Source: Arthrobacter globiformis NBRC 12137
Lineage (GTDB): Bacteria > Actinomycetota > Actinomycetes > Actinomycetales > Micrococcaceae
Assembly (NCBI RefSeq): GCF_000238915.1
Contig: NZ_BAEG01000064.1
Coordinates: 59,911 to 123,910 of the forward strand
Direction of reading: 5' to 3'
Length of the DNA stretch: 64,000 nucleotides
Position numbers and translations under genes: made by a program. The first letter of the stretch is position 1. Each line of letters opens with the position of its first letter. Positions 16,927-25,155 of the stretch are shown one piece after another. Below the pieces are notes generated by a model. That model searched no databases, had not been told where the DNA came from, and was given only the letters and a program-made list of their open reading frames with translations.

Positions 16927-17306
16927 GTCCCCATGGCAACCCGGAAGTTCCGGCCAGCTCGGCCACTGAAATCAACCGCGAGGCTCCAAAGGCGAGCCCG
17001 GCGGCCGCTCCCGCCGAAACCACCGGCAATGCCTGGGGTCTGTGGGAGGTCTTCGTCCGGTCCAGCCGCGGCCTGTCCCACGTGCACGCCGGCAGCCTGC
17101 ACGCGCCGGACGCCGCCATGGCCCTGCGCAACGCCCGCGACCTGTACACCCGCCGCAACGAGGGCGTGTCCATCTGGGTGGTCCCGGCGGACGCCATCGC
17201 CTCCAGCGACCCGGACGCCAAGGGCTCGTTTTTCGAGTCGCCGCAGGGCAAGGACTACCGGCATGCCACGTACTACACCAAGAGCGAAGGGGTGAAGCAC
17301 CTGTGA
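16923..17306 (+). CDS. paaB: 1,2-phenylacetyl-CoA epoxidase, subunit PaaB
   Basis: 127 residues. [40 protein letters not shown] and [15 protein letters not shown] are diagnostic of PaaB, a small structural subunit that bridges PaaA-PaaC dimers. A disordered N-terminus (about 35 residues, Ala/Pro-rich) makes it longer than the about 95-residue E. coli form. Overlaps paaA and paaC by 4 bp each. Confidence 0.96.
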   Translation: MSPHGNPEVPASSATEINREAPKASPAAAPAETTGNAWGLWEVFVRSSRGLSHVHAGSLHAPDAAMALRNARDLYTRRNEGVSIWVVPADAIASSDPDAKGSFFESPQGKDYRHATYYTKSEGVKHL

Positions 17307-18226
17307 GTACTCCCGAGACGCAAGAAGCGCAAGAGACCACAGGCCACGGCGACATCTCCGTCGGCGTCGCGGGCGCAGGTGCCAGCGGCGACGGGTCGGC
17401 CAGCGCCACCCGCATCACCCCGGGCAACGCGCTCCGCCCCGAGGACATCGCGCTCGAGGTCCGCACCGGCCTGGCGAAGCCCACCGAGGACGTGGCCGAG
17501 TACGCGCTGCGCCTGGGCGACGACGCCCTGATCCTTGCCCAGCGTCTCGGCCACTGGATCTCCCGTGCCCCGGAGCTGGAGGAGGATGTGGCCCTCGGGA
17601 ACATCGCCCTGGACCAGCTGGGCCACGCCCGGAGTTTCCTCAGCTACGCCGGCGGCGCCTGGGACAAGAGTGAGGACGACCTCGCGTACTTCCGCCGCGA
17701 GCACGAGTTCCGCTCCGCGCACCTGTTCGAGCAGCCCAACGGGGACTTCGCCGTCACCATCGCCCGGCAGTTCGTGGTGAGCTACTACCAGTTCGAGCTG
17801 TACCGCCGGCTGACCGAGTCCACGGACGCCACGCTGGCTGCCATCGCAGCGAAGGCCGTGAAGGAAGTGGACTACCACCGCGACCACAGCGCCCAGTGGG
17901 TCCTCCGCCTGGCCGGAGGCACGGACGAGTCCCGCCAGAGGATGATCCACGGCCTGAAGCTCATCTGGCCGTACGTGGGGGAGCTCTTCGAAACCGATGA
18001 GCTGGTGACCCGCCTGGCGGAGGCGGGCGCCGCCGTCGAGCCTTCCAGCCTGAGGGCGGACTTTGACCGCCTCACCGGCGAGGTCCTCAAGGAAGCGGAG
18101 CTGGAGGTGCCGGAGGTGCCGTTCGCCCCGGGCGGCGGCCGCCGCGGCAGGCACTCCGAACACCTGGGCTACATCCTGGCCGAGATGCAGGTGCTGGCCC
18201 GGGAGCATCCCGGAGCAAGCTGGTGA
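17303..18226 (+). CDS. paaC: 1,2-phenylacetyl-CoA epoxidase, subunit PaaC
   Basis: 307 residues from GTG 17303, which overlaps the paaB stop as GTGA; a longer open frame upstream is out of keeping with the operon. The core (YALRLGDDALILAQRLGHWI, then ALDQLGHARSFLSYAGG and VKEVDYHRDHSAQWVLRLAG) is the ferritin-like PaaC fold, a structural partner of PaaA. The first 45 residues are a Gly/Ser/Thr-rich extension absent from enteric homologues. Ends in another 4-bp overlap with paaD. Confidence 0.96.
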   Translation: MSTPETQEAQETTGHGDISVGVAGAGASGDGSASATRITPGNALRPEDIALEVRTGLAKPTEDVAEYALRLGDDALILAQRLGHWISRAPELEEDVALGNIALDQLGHARSFLSYAGGAWDKSEDDLAYFRREHEFRSAHLFEQPNGDFAVTIARQFVVSYYQFELYRRLTESTDATLAAIAAKAVKEVDYHRDHSAQWVLRLAGGTDESRQRMIHGLKLIWPYVGELFETDELVTRLAEAGAAVEPSSLRADFDRLTGEVLKEAELEVPEVPFAPGGGRRGRHSEHLGYILAEMQVLAREHPGASW

Positions 18227-18768
18227 CTGCCGTGTACGTATCGGACTTCGAGACCAAGACAGGCATCACTGCCGAGCAGAAGGCGTGGGATATCGCCGCC
18301 ACGGTCTGCGACCCGGAGATCCCCGTGCTCACCATCGAGGACCTGGGCATCCTGAGGAGCGTGCGGCTGTTCGACGACGGCGGGCCGGTTCCCGCCGTGC
18401 AGGTCACCATCACGCCCACGTACTCGGGCTGCCCGGCGATGGACGCCATCCGCGATGACCTGAAGGCCGCCTTCCACAAGGAGGGCTACCCCAGTGTGCA
18501 CGTGGAGCTGGTGCTGAGTCCGGCGTGGACCACGGACTGGATGACGGAGGCGGGCAAGGCCAAGCTGCGGGAGTACGGCATCGCGCCGCCCTCCGGCAGG
18601 GCCGCCCTCGGCCACAATGGCCCCGTCCGCCTCAGCCTGGCCGTGAAGTGCCCGCAGTGCTCGTCGCTGAACACCAAGGAACTCACCCGCTTCGGTTCCA
18701 CCTCCTGCAAGGCGCTGTACGTGTGCCAGGACTGCAGGGAACCGTTCGACTACTTCAAAGTCCTGTAA
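18223..18768 (+). CDS. paaD: Phenylacetate-CoA oxygenase assembly protein PaaD
   Basis: 181 residues from GTG 18223. Residues about 15-115 are a MIP18/DUF59 domain (VCDPEIPVLTIEDLGILR, then TPTYSGCPAMDAI), and the C-terminus has a zinc-ribbon-like set, KCPQCSS, SCKALYVCQDC. PaaD is thought to help mature the iron centres of the epoxidase or reductase. Coupled to paaC by GTGA overlap, 10 bp before paaE. Confidence 0.95.
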   Translation: MTAVYVSDFETKTGITAEQKAWDIAATVCDPEIPVLTIEDLGILRSVRLFDDGGPVPAVQVTITPTYSGCPAMDAIRDDLKAAFHKEGYPSVHVELVLSPAWTTDWMTEAGKAKLREYGIAPPSGRAALGHNGPVRLSLAVKCPQCSSLNTKELTRFGSTSCKALYVCQDCREPFDYFKVL

Positions 18769-18778
18769 GGAATTTCCC

Positions 18779-20005
18779 ATGCCTGTTGTCCGCCAGACTG
18801 CCGCCGAATCGGCGCAGGCCACCGGCCGCCGTCGTCCGTCCTTCCACACCCTCACCGTCGCGGAGGTGCGCCGGCTCACCGACGATGCCATCGAGGTGAC
18901 CTTCGCGGTGCCGGCCGAGCTGGCCGGGCACTTCGACTACCTGCCGGGCCAGTACGTGGCCCTGCGCACCACGCTGCCGGACGAGACCGGCGAGCCGAAG
19001 GAGATCCGCCGCAGCTACTCCATCTGCGCCGAGCCGCGCAGCTTCGCGGACGGCAGCAGCGAGATCCGGGTGGCCATCAAGAAGGACCTGGGCGGGCTGT
19101 TCTCCACGTGGGCCAACGCCGAGCTGAAGGCCGGGGACACCCTGGAGGTCATGAGCCCCATGGGCGCGTTCGTGTCCAAGCACGGCCGGGACGGGCAGGC
19201 CGTGGACCAGAACGTCATGAACTCCATGAACCATCCGGAGGACCTGGCGGGGGAGCCGGGGAACTTCGTGGCGATCGCCGCGGGCTCGGGCATCACCCCG
19301 GTGATCGCGATCGCGCGGACGCTGCTGGCCGCCAGCCCGGACACCCGTTTCGACCTGATCTACGCCAACAAGGCCGCCATGGACGTGATGTTCCTGGAGG
19401 AGCTCGCGGACCTGAAGGACAGGTACCCGTCGCGTCTGGCGCTGCACCACGTGCTGTCCCGCGAGCAGCGGATCGCGCCGCTGCTGAGCGGCCGGATCGA
19501 CGCCGAGAAGCTGCGGGCGCTGCTGGGCACCGCCATCCACGCGGACGACGTGGACGAGTGGTTCCTGTGCGGGCCGTTCGAGCTGGTGCAGCTGTGCCGG
19601 GACACCCTGGCCGAGCGGGGCGTGAAGCCGGAGCACGTGCGGTTCGAGCTGTTCACCTCCGGCAAGCCGGACCGCCCCGAGGGCAACGCCGGCCGTCCCG
19701 TCGTCGAGGATGAGTCCAAGGAGACCTACAAGATCACCTTCAAGCTGGACGGCCTGCAGGGCGAGGTGGCCAGCCCGACGCACGCCCGCGAGTCCATCCT
19801 CAACGCCGCGCTGCGGGTCCGCCCGGACGTGCCGTTCGCGTGCGCCGGGGGAGTGTGCGGCACCTGCCGCGCCAAGGTGGTCACCGGCACCGTGACCATG
19901 GACGAAAACTACGCGCTGGAGCAGGATGAGCTGGACAAGGGCTACGTCCTGACCTGCCAGTCCCACCCCACCAGCAAGGAAGTCTCCGTCGATTTCGACG
20001 TGTAG
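18779..20005 (+). CDS. paaE: 1,2-phenylacetyl-CoA epoxidase, reductase subunit PaaE
   Basis: 408 residues, ATG 18779 after AAGGAA. Order of domains: FAD-binding (YLPGQYVALR, RRSYSICAEP), NAD(P)-binding (AIAAGSGITPVIAIAR, EWFLCGPFELVQ) and a C-terminal plant-type [2Fe-2S] ferredoxin with Cys355, Cys360, Cys363 and Cys393 (CAGGVCGTC ... LTC). It passes electrons from NADPH to the PaaA diiron site. An insertion around residues 135-155 (VDQNVMNSMNHPEDLAGEPG) makes it about 50 residues longer than the E. coli protein. Last gene of the epoxidase operon. Confidence 0.96.
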   Translation: MPVVRQTAAESAQATGRRRPSFHTLTVAEVRRLTDDAIEVTFAVPAELAGHFDYLPGQYVALRTTLPDETGEPKEIRRSYSICAEPRSFADGSSEIRVAIKKDLGGLFSTWANAELKAGDTLEVMSPMGAFVSKHGRDGQAVDQNVMNSMNHPEDLAGEPGNFVAIAAGSGITPVIAIARTLLAASPDTRFDLIYANKAAMDVMFLEELADLKDRYPSRLALHHVLSREQRIAPLLSGRIDAEKLRALLGTAIHADDVDEWFLCGPFELVQLCRDTLAERGVKPEHVRFELFTSGKPDRPEGNAGRPVVEDESKETYKITFKLDGLQGEVASPTHARESILNAALRVRPDVPFACAGGVCGTCRAKVVTGTVTMDENYALEQDELDKGYVLTCQSHPTSKEVSVDFDV

Positions 20006-20044
20006 TCCTAAATTTTTTTAAAACGGGCCCACGCCCGCAGGGTT

Positions 20045-20070
20045 CCCTGACCGAGCTTGCGAGGTTAGGG
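20045..20070. repeat. 26-bp imperfect palindrome after paaE
   Basis: CCCTGACC (20045-20052) and GGTTAGGG (20063-20070) flank GAGCTTGCGA and pair at 7 of 8 positions. It lies in the 96-bp gap between paaE and the isomerase gene, after a run of seven T and CGGGCCCACGCCCG. Probably an extragenic palindromic element or attenuator. Confidence 0.4.
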
Positions 20071-20101
20071 TGCGGGTGGGGACGGTCTCAAAGGAGCAGC
20101 C

Positions 20102-20881
20102 ATGATTTCCCTTTCCATTGCCGACGGCGTCGCCGAAGTTGTCCTCAACGCCCCGCAGAAGCTGAACTCGCTGGACGAGCAGGCGCTGGCGGAGCTGTCC
20201 GAGGCGTACGACGACGCCGCTGCCGCCGCCTCGCGCGGTGAGGTGCGGGCGCTGCTGCTCAGGGGAGAGGGGCGCGCCTTCTGCGCGGGCCGGGACATTG
20301 CCGGCGTGACGCCGGAGAGTGACGACGCCGAGGCGTACCTGGGCGGCCTGGTGCAGCCGCTGCTGCAGAAGATGAGCGCGTTCCCGGCTCCGACGTTCGC
20401 CGCGGCGCAGGGCGCCTGCCTGGGTGTGGGGCTGGGGCTGCTGCTGGCCACGGACGTGGTGTACGTGGCGGAGAACGCGAAGTTCGGTTCGCCCTTCGCC
20501 AAGCTGGGGGCAACGATGGATTCGGGCGGGCACTGGTACTTCACCGAGCGCCTGGGCATGCACCGGACGCTGGATCTGATCTACACGGCCGAGCTGATCT
20601 CGGGTGCCGAAGCCGTGGCCCTGGGGATGTTCAGCCGGGCGCTGCCGGCGGACGAGCTGCTGGATTCAACCCGTTCGATTGTGGCCAAGGTTGCCACAGG
20701 TGCCACGGGAGCGTTCAAAGCCAGCAAGGAGCTGGTGGCTCACATCCGCGACCAGCGTCTGGGCCTCTGGACCTCCATGCAGGAGGAGAACGCCGAGCAA
20801 GCGCGGCTCTGCAAGACGGAAGACTATGCAGAAGGCTTCAAAGCGTTCCAAGAAAGGCGCGAACCGCAGTTCAAGGGCTAA
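20102..20881 (+). CDS. paaG: Enoyl-CoA hydratase/isomerase family, PaaG-like
   Basis: 259 residues, ATG after AAGGAG. Crotonase fold: VLNAPQKLNSLDEQALAEL, then GRAFCAGRDIAG and AAAQGACLGVGLGLLLATD for the oxyanion hole. At the catalytic-Glu position of hydratases the sequence reads TMDSGGHWYF with Asp140, as in PaaG (DCGG), which isomerises the ring epoxide to the oxepin. Position after paaABCDE supports this, though a ring-opening or beta-oxidation role is possible. The stop overlaps the stop of the convergent VanZ gene by 4 bp. Confidence 0.75.
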   Translation: MISLSIADGVAEVVLNAPQKLNSLDEQALAELSEAYDDAAAAASRGEVRALLLRGEGRAFCAGRDIAGVTPESDDAEAYLGGLVQPLLQKMSAFPAPTFAAAQGACLGVGLGLLLATDVVYVAENAKFGSPFAKLGATMDSGGHWYFTERLGMHRTLDLIYTAELISGAEAVALGMFSRALPADELLDSTRSIVAKVATGATGAFKASKELVAHIRDQRLGLWTSMQEENAEQARLCKTEDYAEGFKAFQERREPQFKG

Positions 20882-21357
20882 CCGATCTTCGGAGGCCGGG
20901 CTGGTTTGGGCGGCAGCGCTGGTTGAGCTTGTCGAAACCACTCCTCCACCACCCCCAACACCCAAACCCCCAGCATCGCGCCGGCCGTATTCGCCACGAT
21001 GTCCATGGCGCTGGGAAACCGGTCGTGCAGGAACAGCTTTTGCCCCAGTTCCATGCAGCAGGACGCGAGGAATGCGCTCAGCACGATCCGTCCCCGGTGG
21101 AATGCCGGGAAGGCCAATGCTGCGAGGATGCCAATGGGTGTAAACAGCAGGATGTTGGAGGCGAATTCCACGAACTGGTAGTTGATCAGATCGGGAAGCC
21201 CTGAATGGTGGAGAGCAAACAGCGCCGCCTGCAGCCGCCCAGCTACGGGTCGGTCAACGGGCGTGGGCCAGAAGGCAACGAACGCGAGAGCGGCGAGATA
21301 CAGGGCAAGCAACACACGCGCCAGCCCGGCATCGTCTGCTCGTTTCCATTTCCCCAT
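20878..21357 (-). CDS. VanZ-family membrane protein
   Basis: 159 residues with four predicted membrane helices. FVEFASNILLFTPIGILAAL and FPSAMDIVANTAGAMLGVWV are the VanZ-like signatures. No ribosome site; TAGCTT lies 6 nt before the ATG, so leaderless is possible. The C-terminal tail EEWFRQAQPALPP is encoded by a full copy of the dispersed 19-bp repeat (20921-20939), so the repeat has been captured as coding sequence. Function unknown; VanZ relatives have been linked to envelope and glycopeptide tolerance. Confidence 0.8.
   Translation of the reverse strand: MGKWKRADDAGLARVLLALYLAALAFVAFWPTPVDRPVAGRLQAALFALHHSGLPDLINYQFVEFASNILLFTPIGILAALAFPAFHRGRIVLSAFLASCCMELGQKLFLHDRFPSAMDIVANTAGAMLGVWVLGVVEEWFRQAQPALPPKPARPPKIG
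20921..20939. repeat. Dispersed 19-bp repeat, full copy
   Basis: GGTTGAGCTTGTCGAAACC, identical to copies in the E2 gene. Here it is read on the minus strand as the C-terminal WFRQAQP of the VanZ protein. Confidence 0.75.
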
Positions 21358-21443
21358 ACAGAAAAGCTACGGGAGTCTCTGATTCCGCCGAAATCTGCGC
21401 CCGGAAATTTCACTTTTTGTGAGCCAATTTATAGGGTTCGTTC

Positions 21444-22334
21444 ATGACTATGGGGAAATCAGTTCGTAAAGCAGTTATCCCGGCCGCCGGTTTGGGCACG
21501 CGCTTCCTGCCTGCCACCAAGGCGATGCCGAAGGAGATGTTGCCGGTAGTAGATGCGCCGGCCATCCAGTACGTCGTGGAAGAGGCAATCAGTGCCGGCT
21601 TGGACGACGTGCTGATGATCACCGGCCGCAACAAACGGGCACTGGAAGACCACTTCGACAGGGCGCCTGCTCTGGAGCGGACCCTTGAACTCAAGGGCGA
21701 TCAGGCCCGCCTCGACGCCGTCCAGCATGCCTCCGGTCTGGGGCCCATCCACTACGTCCGGCAGGGCGAACCCAAGGGCCTTGGACACGCCGTCCTGTGC
21801 GGCCGCCAGCACGTCGGTGAGGAGCCGTTCGCGGTCCTGCTGGGCGATGACCTCATCGACGAGCGGGACGAGCTCCTGACCACGATGATTGAGGTCCAGG
21901 CGAAGACCGGCGGGTCGGTGATTGCCCTGATCGAGGTGGAGCCGTCGCAGATCAGTGCCTACGGCTGCGCCGATATCACACCTGTTGATGGCGAGGGCTA
22001 CGTGCGCGTCAACAGCCTGGTGGAAAAGCCGTCAGTGGACGAGGCGCCGTCCAATCTGGCGGTCATCGGCCGGTACGTACTGCACCCGGCCGTATTCGAC
22101 GTCTTGGAGAAGACCGAGCCCGGCCGTGGCAGCGAAATCCAGCTGACCGACGCCCTGCAGACCCTTGCCGCAGGTGTGGACGAGGGATCCGGCGTATATG
22201 GCGTCGTCTTCCGTGGCCGCCGGTATGACACTGGAGACAAGCTGAGCTACCTGAAGGCCGTCATCACACTGGCATCCGAGCGCCCCGAATTCGGCGAAGA
22301 CTTGAAGGCCTGGATGAAGGACTTCAACGGGTAG
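21444..22334 (+). CDS. galU: UTP-glucose-1-phosphate uridylyltransferase
   Basis: 296 residues, standard GalU length. VIPAAGLGTRFLPATKAMPK is the nucleotide-binding signature; VLLGDDLIDERDEL and VEKPSVDEAPSNLAVIGRYV follow. Makes UDP-glucose from UTP and glucose-1-phosphate, the precursor for the UDP-glucose dehydrogenase encoded at 25.2 kb. No ribosome site; TATAGG lies 8 nt before ATG 21444, suggesting a leaderless mRNA, with ATG 21450 as alternative. Followed by a strong terminator, so transcribed separately from the rest of the polysaccharide genes. Confidence 0.96.
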   Translation: MTMGKSVRKAVIPAAGLGTRFLPATKAMPKEMLPVVDAPAIQYVVEEAISAGLDDVLMITGRNKRALEDHFDRAPALERTLELKGDQARLDAVQHASGLGPIHYVRQGEPKGLGHAVLCGRQHVGEEPFAVLLGDDLIDERDELLTTMIEVQAKTGGSVIALIEVEPSQISAYGCADITPVDGEGYVRVNSLVEKPSVDEAPSNLAVIGRYVLHPAVFDVLEKTEPGRGSEIQLTDALQTLAAGVDEGSGVYGVVFRGRRYDTGDKLSYLKAVITLASERPEFGEDLKAWMKDFNG

Positions 22335-22356
22335 GCGCGCACGCAGCTGAGCAAGA

Positions 22357-22389
22357 GAGGAAGCCCCGACGGCCCGTCGGGGCTTCCTC
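22357..22389 (+). terminator. Rho-independent-type hairpin after galU
   Basis: GAGGAAGCCCCGAC (22357-22370) pairs perfectly with GTCGGGGCTTCCTC (22376-22389) around a 5-nt loop: a 14-bp GC-rich stem followed by GCTTT. Located 22 bp past the galU stop. Confidence 0.85.
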
Positions 22390-22416
22390 GCTTTAAAGCG
22401 CACTGATATTCCAGGC

Positions 22417-22460
22417 AAAGAAGGGACCCATTCCGAAAAGCCGGAATGGGTCCCTTCTTT
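22417..22460 (-). terminator. Strong hairpin terminator of the LAXTG-protein gene (bidirectional)
   Basis: AAAGAAGGGACCCATTCC (22417-22434) pairs perfectly over 18 bp with GGAATGGGTCCCTTCTTT (22443-22460), 8-nt loop. The A/T ends give a T-tract in both directions. Lies 20 bp past the minus-strand stop at 22480. Confidence 0.88.
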
Positions 22461-22479
22461 GAAGCGTGGAGCTTATTAC

Positions 22480-23103
22480 TTAGGCGGATGCCTCTGCGTT
22501 TGCGCGGCGGCGAACGACGACCACCGAAGCGGCGCCGGCGGCGAGTGCACCTGCACCGACGAGTGACCACAGCACCAGGCTGGAGTCGGCACCGGTGTTG
22601 GCCAATCCCGCACCTCCGGTGTTGGAGAGGTCGGTGCCTGTGCCACCAGCAACGGTTCCGGAGCCCGTTGCGGCACCTTCAACAGTAACGGTGACCGGAG
22701 TGCTGGTGTGGCCGGAGTTAACGCCAGTGGCGGTGATGGTGTAAACGCCCGGGTCGGTGATGGTCAGCGGCAGCGCAACTGCGCCGGAAGCGTCAGCCGT
22801 TGCGTTCAACTCCTGTGCAGCGGCGTACACGCTGATCTTGCTCGGCACAGAGCGGCTTGCGCCGGCACCAGCAATGCTTGCACCCGTCGCAGCCGGGGCA
22901 GCGCCCGGGGTTACCCGGATGATCAACGGTTCGCCAGCGAAGAAGCCCCTGGCGGAGAAAGTAAAGGCTTCGCCGGGTCCAACAACGCCATCAGAAACGG
23001 CGGCATTGGCAGGCGTTGCCGGGTAGTTAGCGGCCATGGCCGGCGCTGTGCCGGTCAGTGCGATGGTTCCTGCAAGCGCGAGCGCAGCAATAGACTTCTT
23101 CAT
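22480..23103 (-). CDS. Sortase-anchored surface protein with LAXTG signal
   Basis: 207 residues from ATG 23103, preceded by AGGGGGGAC. Signal peptide of about 25 residues (MKKSIAALALAGTIALTG...AMAA). The mature region (about 30-160) is an Ig-like beta domain (GEAFTFSARGFFAGEPLIIR, then ALPLTITDPGVYTITATG). The C-terminus has a cell-wall sorting signal: LANTG, a hydrophobic helix and RRRANAEASA. LAXTG is the substrate motif associated with class E sortases of high-GC actinobacteria; no sortase gene lies here. Separate transcription unit, ended by the strong hairpin at 22417. Confidence 0.82.
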   Translation of the reverse strand: MKKSIAALALAGTIALTGTAPAMAANYPATPANAAVSDGVVGPGEAFTFSARGFFAGEPLIIRVTPGAAPAATGASIAGAGASRSVPSKISVYAAAQELNATADASGAVALPLTITDPGVYTITATGVNSGHTSTPVTVTVEGAATGSGTVAGGTGTDLSNTGGAGLANTGADSSLVLWSLVGAGALAAGAASVVVVRRRANAEASA

Positions 23104-23272
23104 TTGTCCCCCCTGAGACCTTTTCAACACGGATGTCACATAATTGTGGAGATTCCCCATCCCCATGTGACCGTGGGGCGAATCTCGTGGTGTTACCCAA
23201 GGAGAGATTAGCACCTCGAAGGTGCAGGCTCCAAAGTGAATCCAGACACTTTACATACTGTTAATCAACTGG

Positions 23273-25153
23273 CTATGCAGGTGGAGCGCATGTCGCAGAT
23301 TTCGTTTCCAAGACCACGTCCTTCAATGCCTGTACTGTCGGTGTCACGGCAACAACTGGTTTGGTGTGTTGCACGATTTTTCCGAAGGCAAATTCAACCG
23401 TTTGGCTCTGGCCCGGTGCGAGGCGAATGGTGAGTGTACCGACAGGACGACTCGAGTGCCGGTTGGCCGCGAAGCCCGTTTTCTCGCCAGCGACAAGTGC
23501 CGTCTCTATATTCGACTGCACTGGTCCATACGCCGTGATGTTTGTCTGGACGCTCCCCGCGGGCACGCCGAAAGCTCCAGCGCCGGTCACATAAGAAGAC
23601 AACGCCGTTGCCGCGTTTGTAGGAGCAGTGTTTGTGCTTGTTATGCGGACCCTGATGCGACCGTAGCCGTGGGCTTCACATTCTTCGATGAGCTGAACGC
23701 TGCGCTTGACATAGTAATCCATTTTCGCGCCGGTACCATCGTTGAAGTAGATGCCGAATTGAGCGGGCGAAATGCTAGAGCCAGAGATTGATCCACTAAC
23801 TGGATACTTGGCCAAAACGTCCTGTTCTTGAGTCGAGGCAGACCAGAGTAGCACCCGACCTTCAGAAGTAGCCCGGACGATCCCCGCGACCAAACTCTTG
23901 GCTCCGCCTTTTCCGCCGTTGATGGCACCGAAGATTTCCTGGGCTACGCCCGCAAAGTAAGCATCCTGGTTCTTGGGTTGCTCGATGTTGGCGTAGGCGT
24001 CTGACAGGAGTGTCCGAACTACGTTGTCTGCGTTGAGCTTGGTCGGCAGGTTACTGCCGTTGGTTAAGCTCAGCAGGTCAGGATTACTAATCGCAATCGG
24101 CCCTGTGGCCTCCAGGATGTAGCTCAGTGCTACCGGATCGATGGAGATGACGCCATCGACCCGATTGCCTGTCTTCCTTTCCCACATCGCCCGAGCAGTC
24201 GCGGCGGTGGTTGGAAAATCTGGCGTGAGATTAACGTCTTGAAAAAACTTCCCTATCCGACTTGAGTAAATCTGTCGCTGTTCAGGCTCCACGACCAACG
24301 GGGGAGACATGACACCAATATCGCTCGCACTGCTCTGGGCGCCCAGAGTCATTTTGCCTTCACGGAAGCTGATTTCGGCCAGAGCCCCCGGAATGCCGCC
24401 GGAAGCACGCGATTCTGCGTTGTTTTGAACCACCAGTAGGTACGTCCGAGGCGTGGCGTCGCCCAGCATCGGCGGCGCAAGACGTGCCACATCTGCAGCG
24501 CCATCCAGCGCGTCGGCAATGCTGCTCAGCTGGTCTTTGGCTAGAGACAGCGGCTGAGTCACCTGCGGCAAAAGACTCCCGGTCTCGATTCCATTAAGTC
24601 TCTGAACTGAAGCCCGTATCGCATGAGCTGCGGAAGCCACCGTCGGTGATGCATCCCGTAGGGGCTGCAGATCGGTCTTGGGAGAACCGGGCACCAGACT
24701 TTCCCATTGCAATCCGTCCAAAGCCTTGACCAGTGGAACAATTCCTAGGGAGGTTAGGTCACCTGCCGATCGTGTTATTTCTGTCACCGCAGCGAAGTTG
24801 CCCCCTAAGCCTGGAATCGCGGATGCGACTGTCCAAAGGGGATCATCCGCTGCATTCCTGGCTGCAGAAACATGGGCGGTGAGCTTCTTTACTGCATCCG
24901 AGGCGTCCACCGGGCGGTCCTGAATTACATCGCTTTTGACCACAGGGACGAGCGTCATCGCGCTCTCAAGCTCAGACTTGATAAATAGAGCCTTTGATCC
25001 GAGCCACAAGGCGGATGCAAGCATCACGGCGATCAGGATTGCAAACGCGGCACAAAGCAAGAGAAGACGTTGGCGACGTCGTCTTCTATTGTGCGTAACC
25101 CTGAACTGACGCGCTTCCGGTTGAGTTGGCTCCGAAGTTTCCGAGTTCGCCAT
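23273..25153 (-). CDS. DUF4012 membrane-anchored protein
   Basis: 626 residues from ATG 25153, 2 bp after the ugd stop. A basic tail (NRRRRRQRLLLL), one membrane helix (about residues 30-52), then a large extracytoplasmic domain with the DUF4012 signature YLLVVQNNAESRASGGIPGA. The region 330-480 includes VDGVISIDPVALSYILEATG, also typical. These proteins frequently accompany actinobacterial polysaccharide loci, sometimes distantly resembling LytR-CpsA-Psr ligases, but the reaction is unproven. Distal gene of a long minus-strand operon. Confidence 0.82.
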   Translation of the reverse strand: MANSETSEPTQPEARQFRVTHNRRRRRQRLLLLCAAFAILIAVMLASALWLGSKALFIKSELESAMTLVPVVKSDVIQDRPVDASDAVKKLTAHVSAARNAADDPLWTVASAIPGLGGNFAAVTEITRSAGDLTSLGIVPLVKALDGLQWESLVPGSPKTDLQPLRDASPTVASAAHAIRASVQRLNGIETGSLLPQVTQPLSLAKDQLSSIADALDGAADVARLAPPMLGDATPRTYLLVVQNNAESRASGGIPGALAEISFREGKMTLGAQSSASDIGVMSPPLVVEPEQRQIYSSRIGKFFQDVNLTPDFPTTAATARAMWERKTGNRVDGVISIDPVALSYILEATGPIAISNPDLLSLTNGSNLPTKLNADNVVRTLLSDAYANIEQPKNQDAYFAGVAQEIFGAINGGKGGAKSLVAGIVRATSEGRVLLWSASTQEQDVLAKYPVSGSISGSSISPAQFGIYFNDGTGAKMDYYVKRSVQLIEECEAHGYGRIRVRITSTNTAPTNAATALSSYVTGAGAFGVPAGSVQTNITAYGPVQSNIETALVAGEKTGFAANRHSSRPVGTLTIRLAPGQSQTVEFAFGKIVQHTKPVVAVTPTVQALKDVVLETKSATCAPPA

Positions 25154-25155
25154 GT

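Noticed and set aside
20013..20019. T-run after paaE as a plus-strand terminator
   Set aside because: The GC-rich hairpin follows the T-run rather than preceding it; it would only work on the minus strand, where no gene ends.
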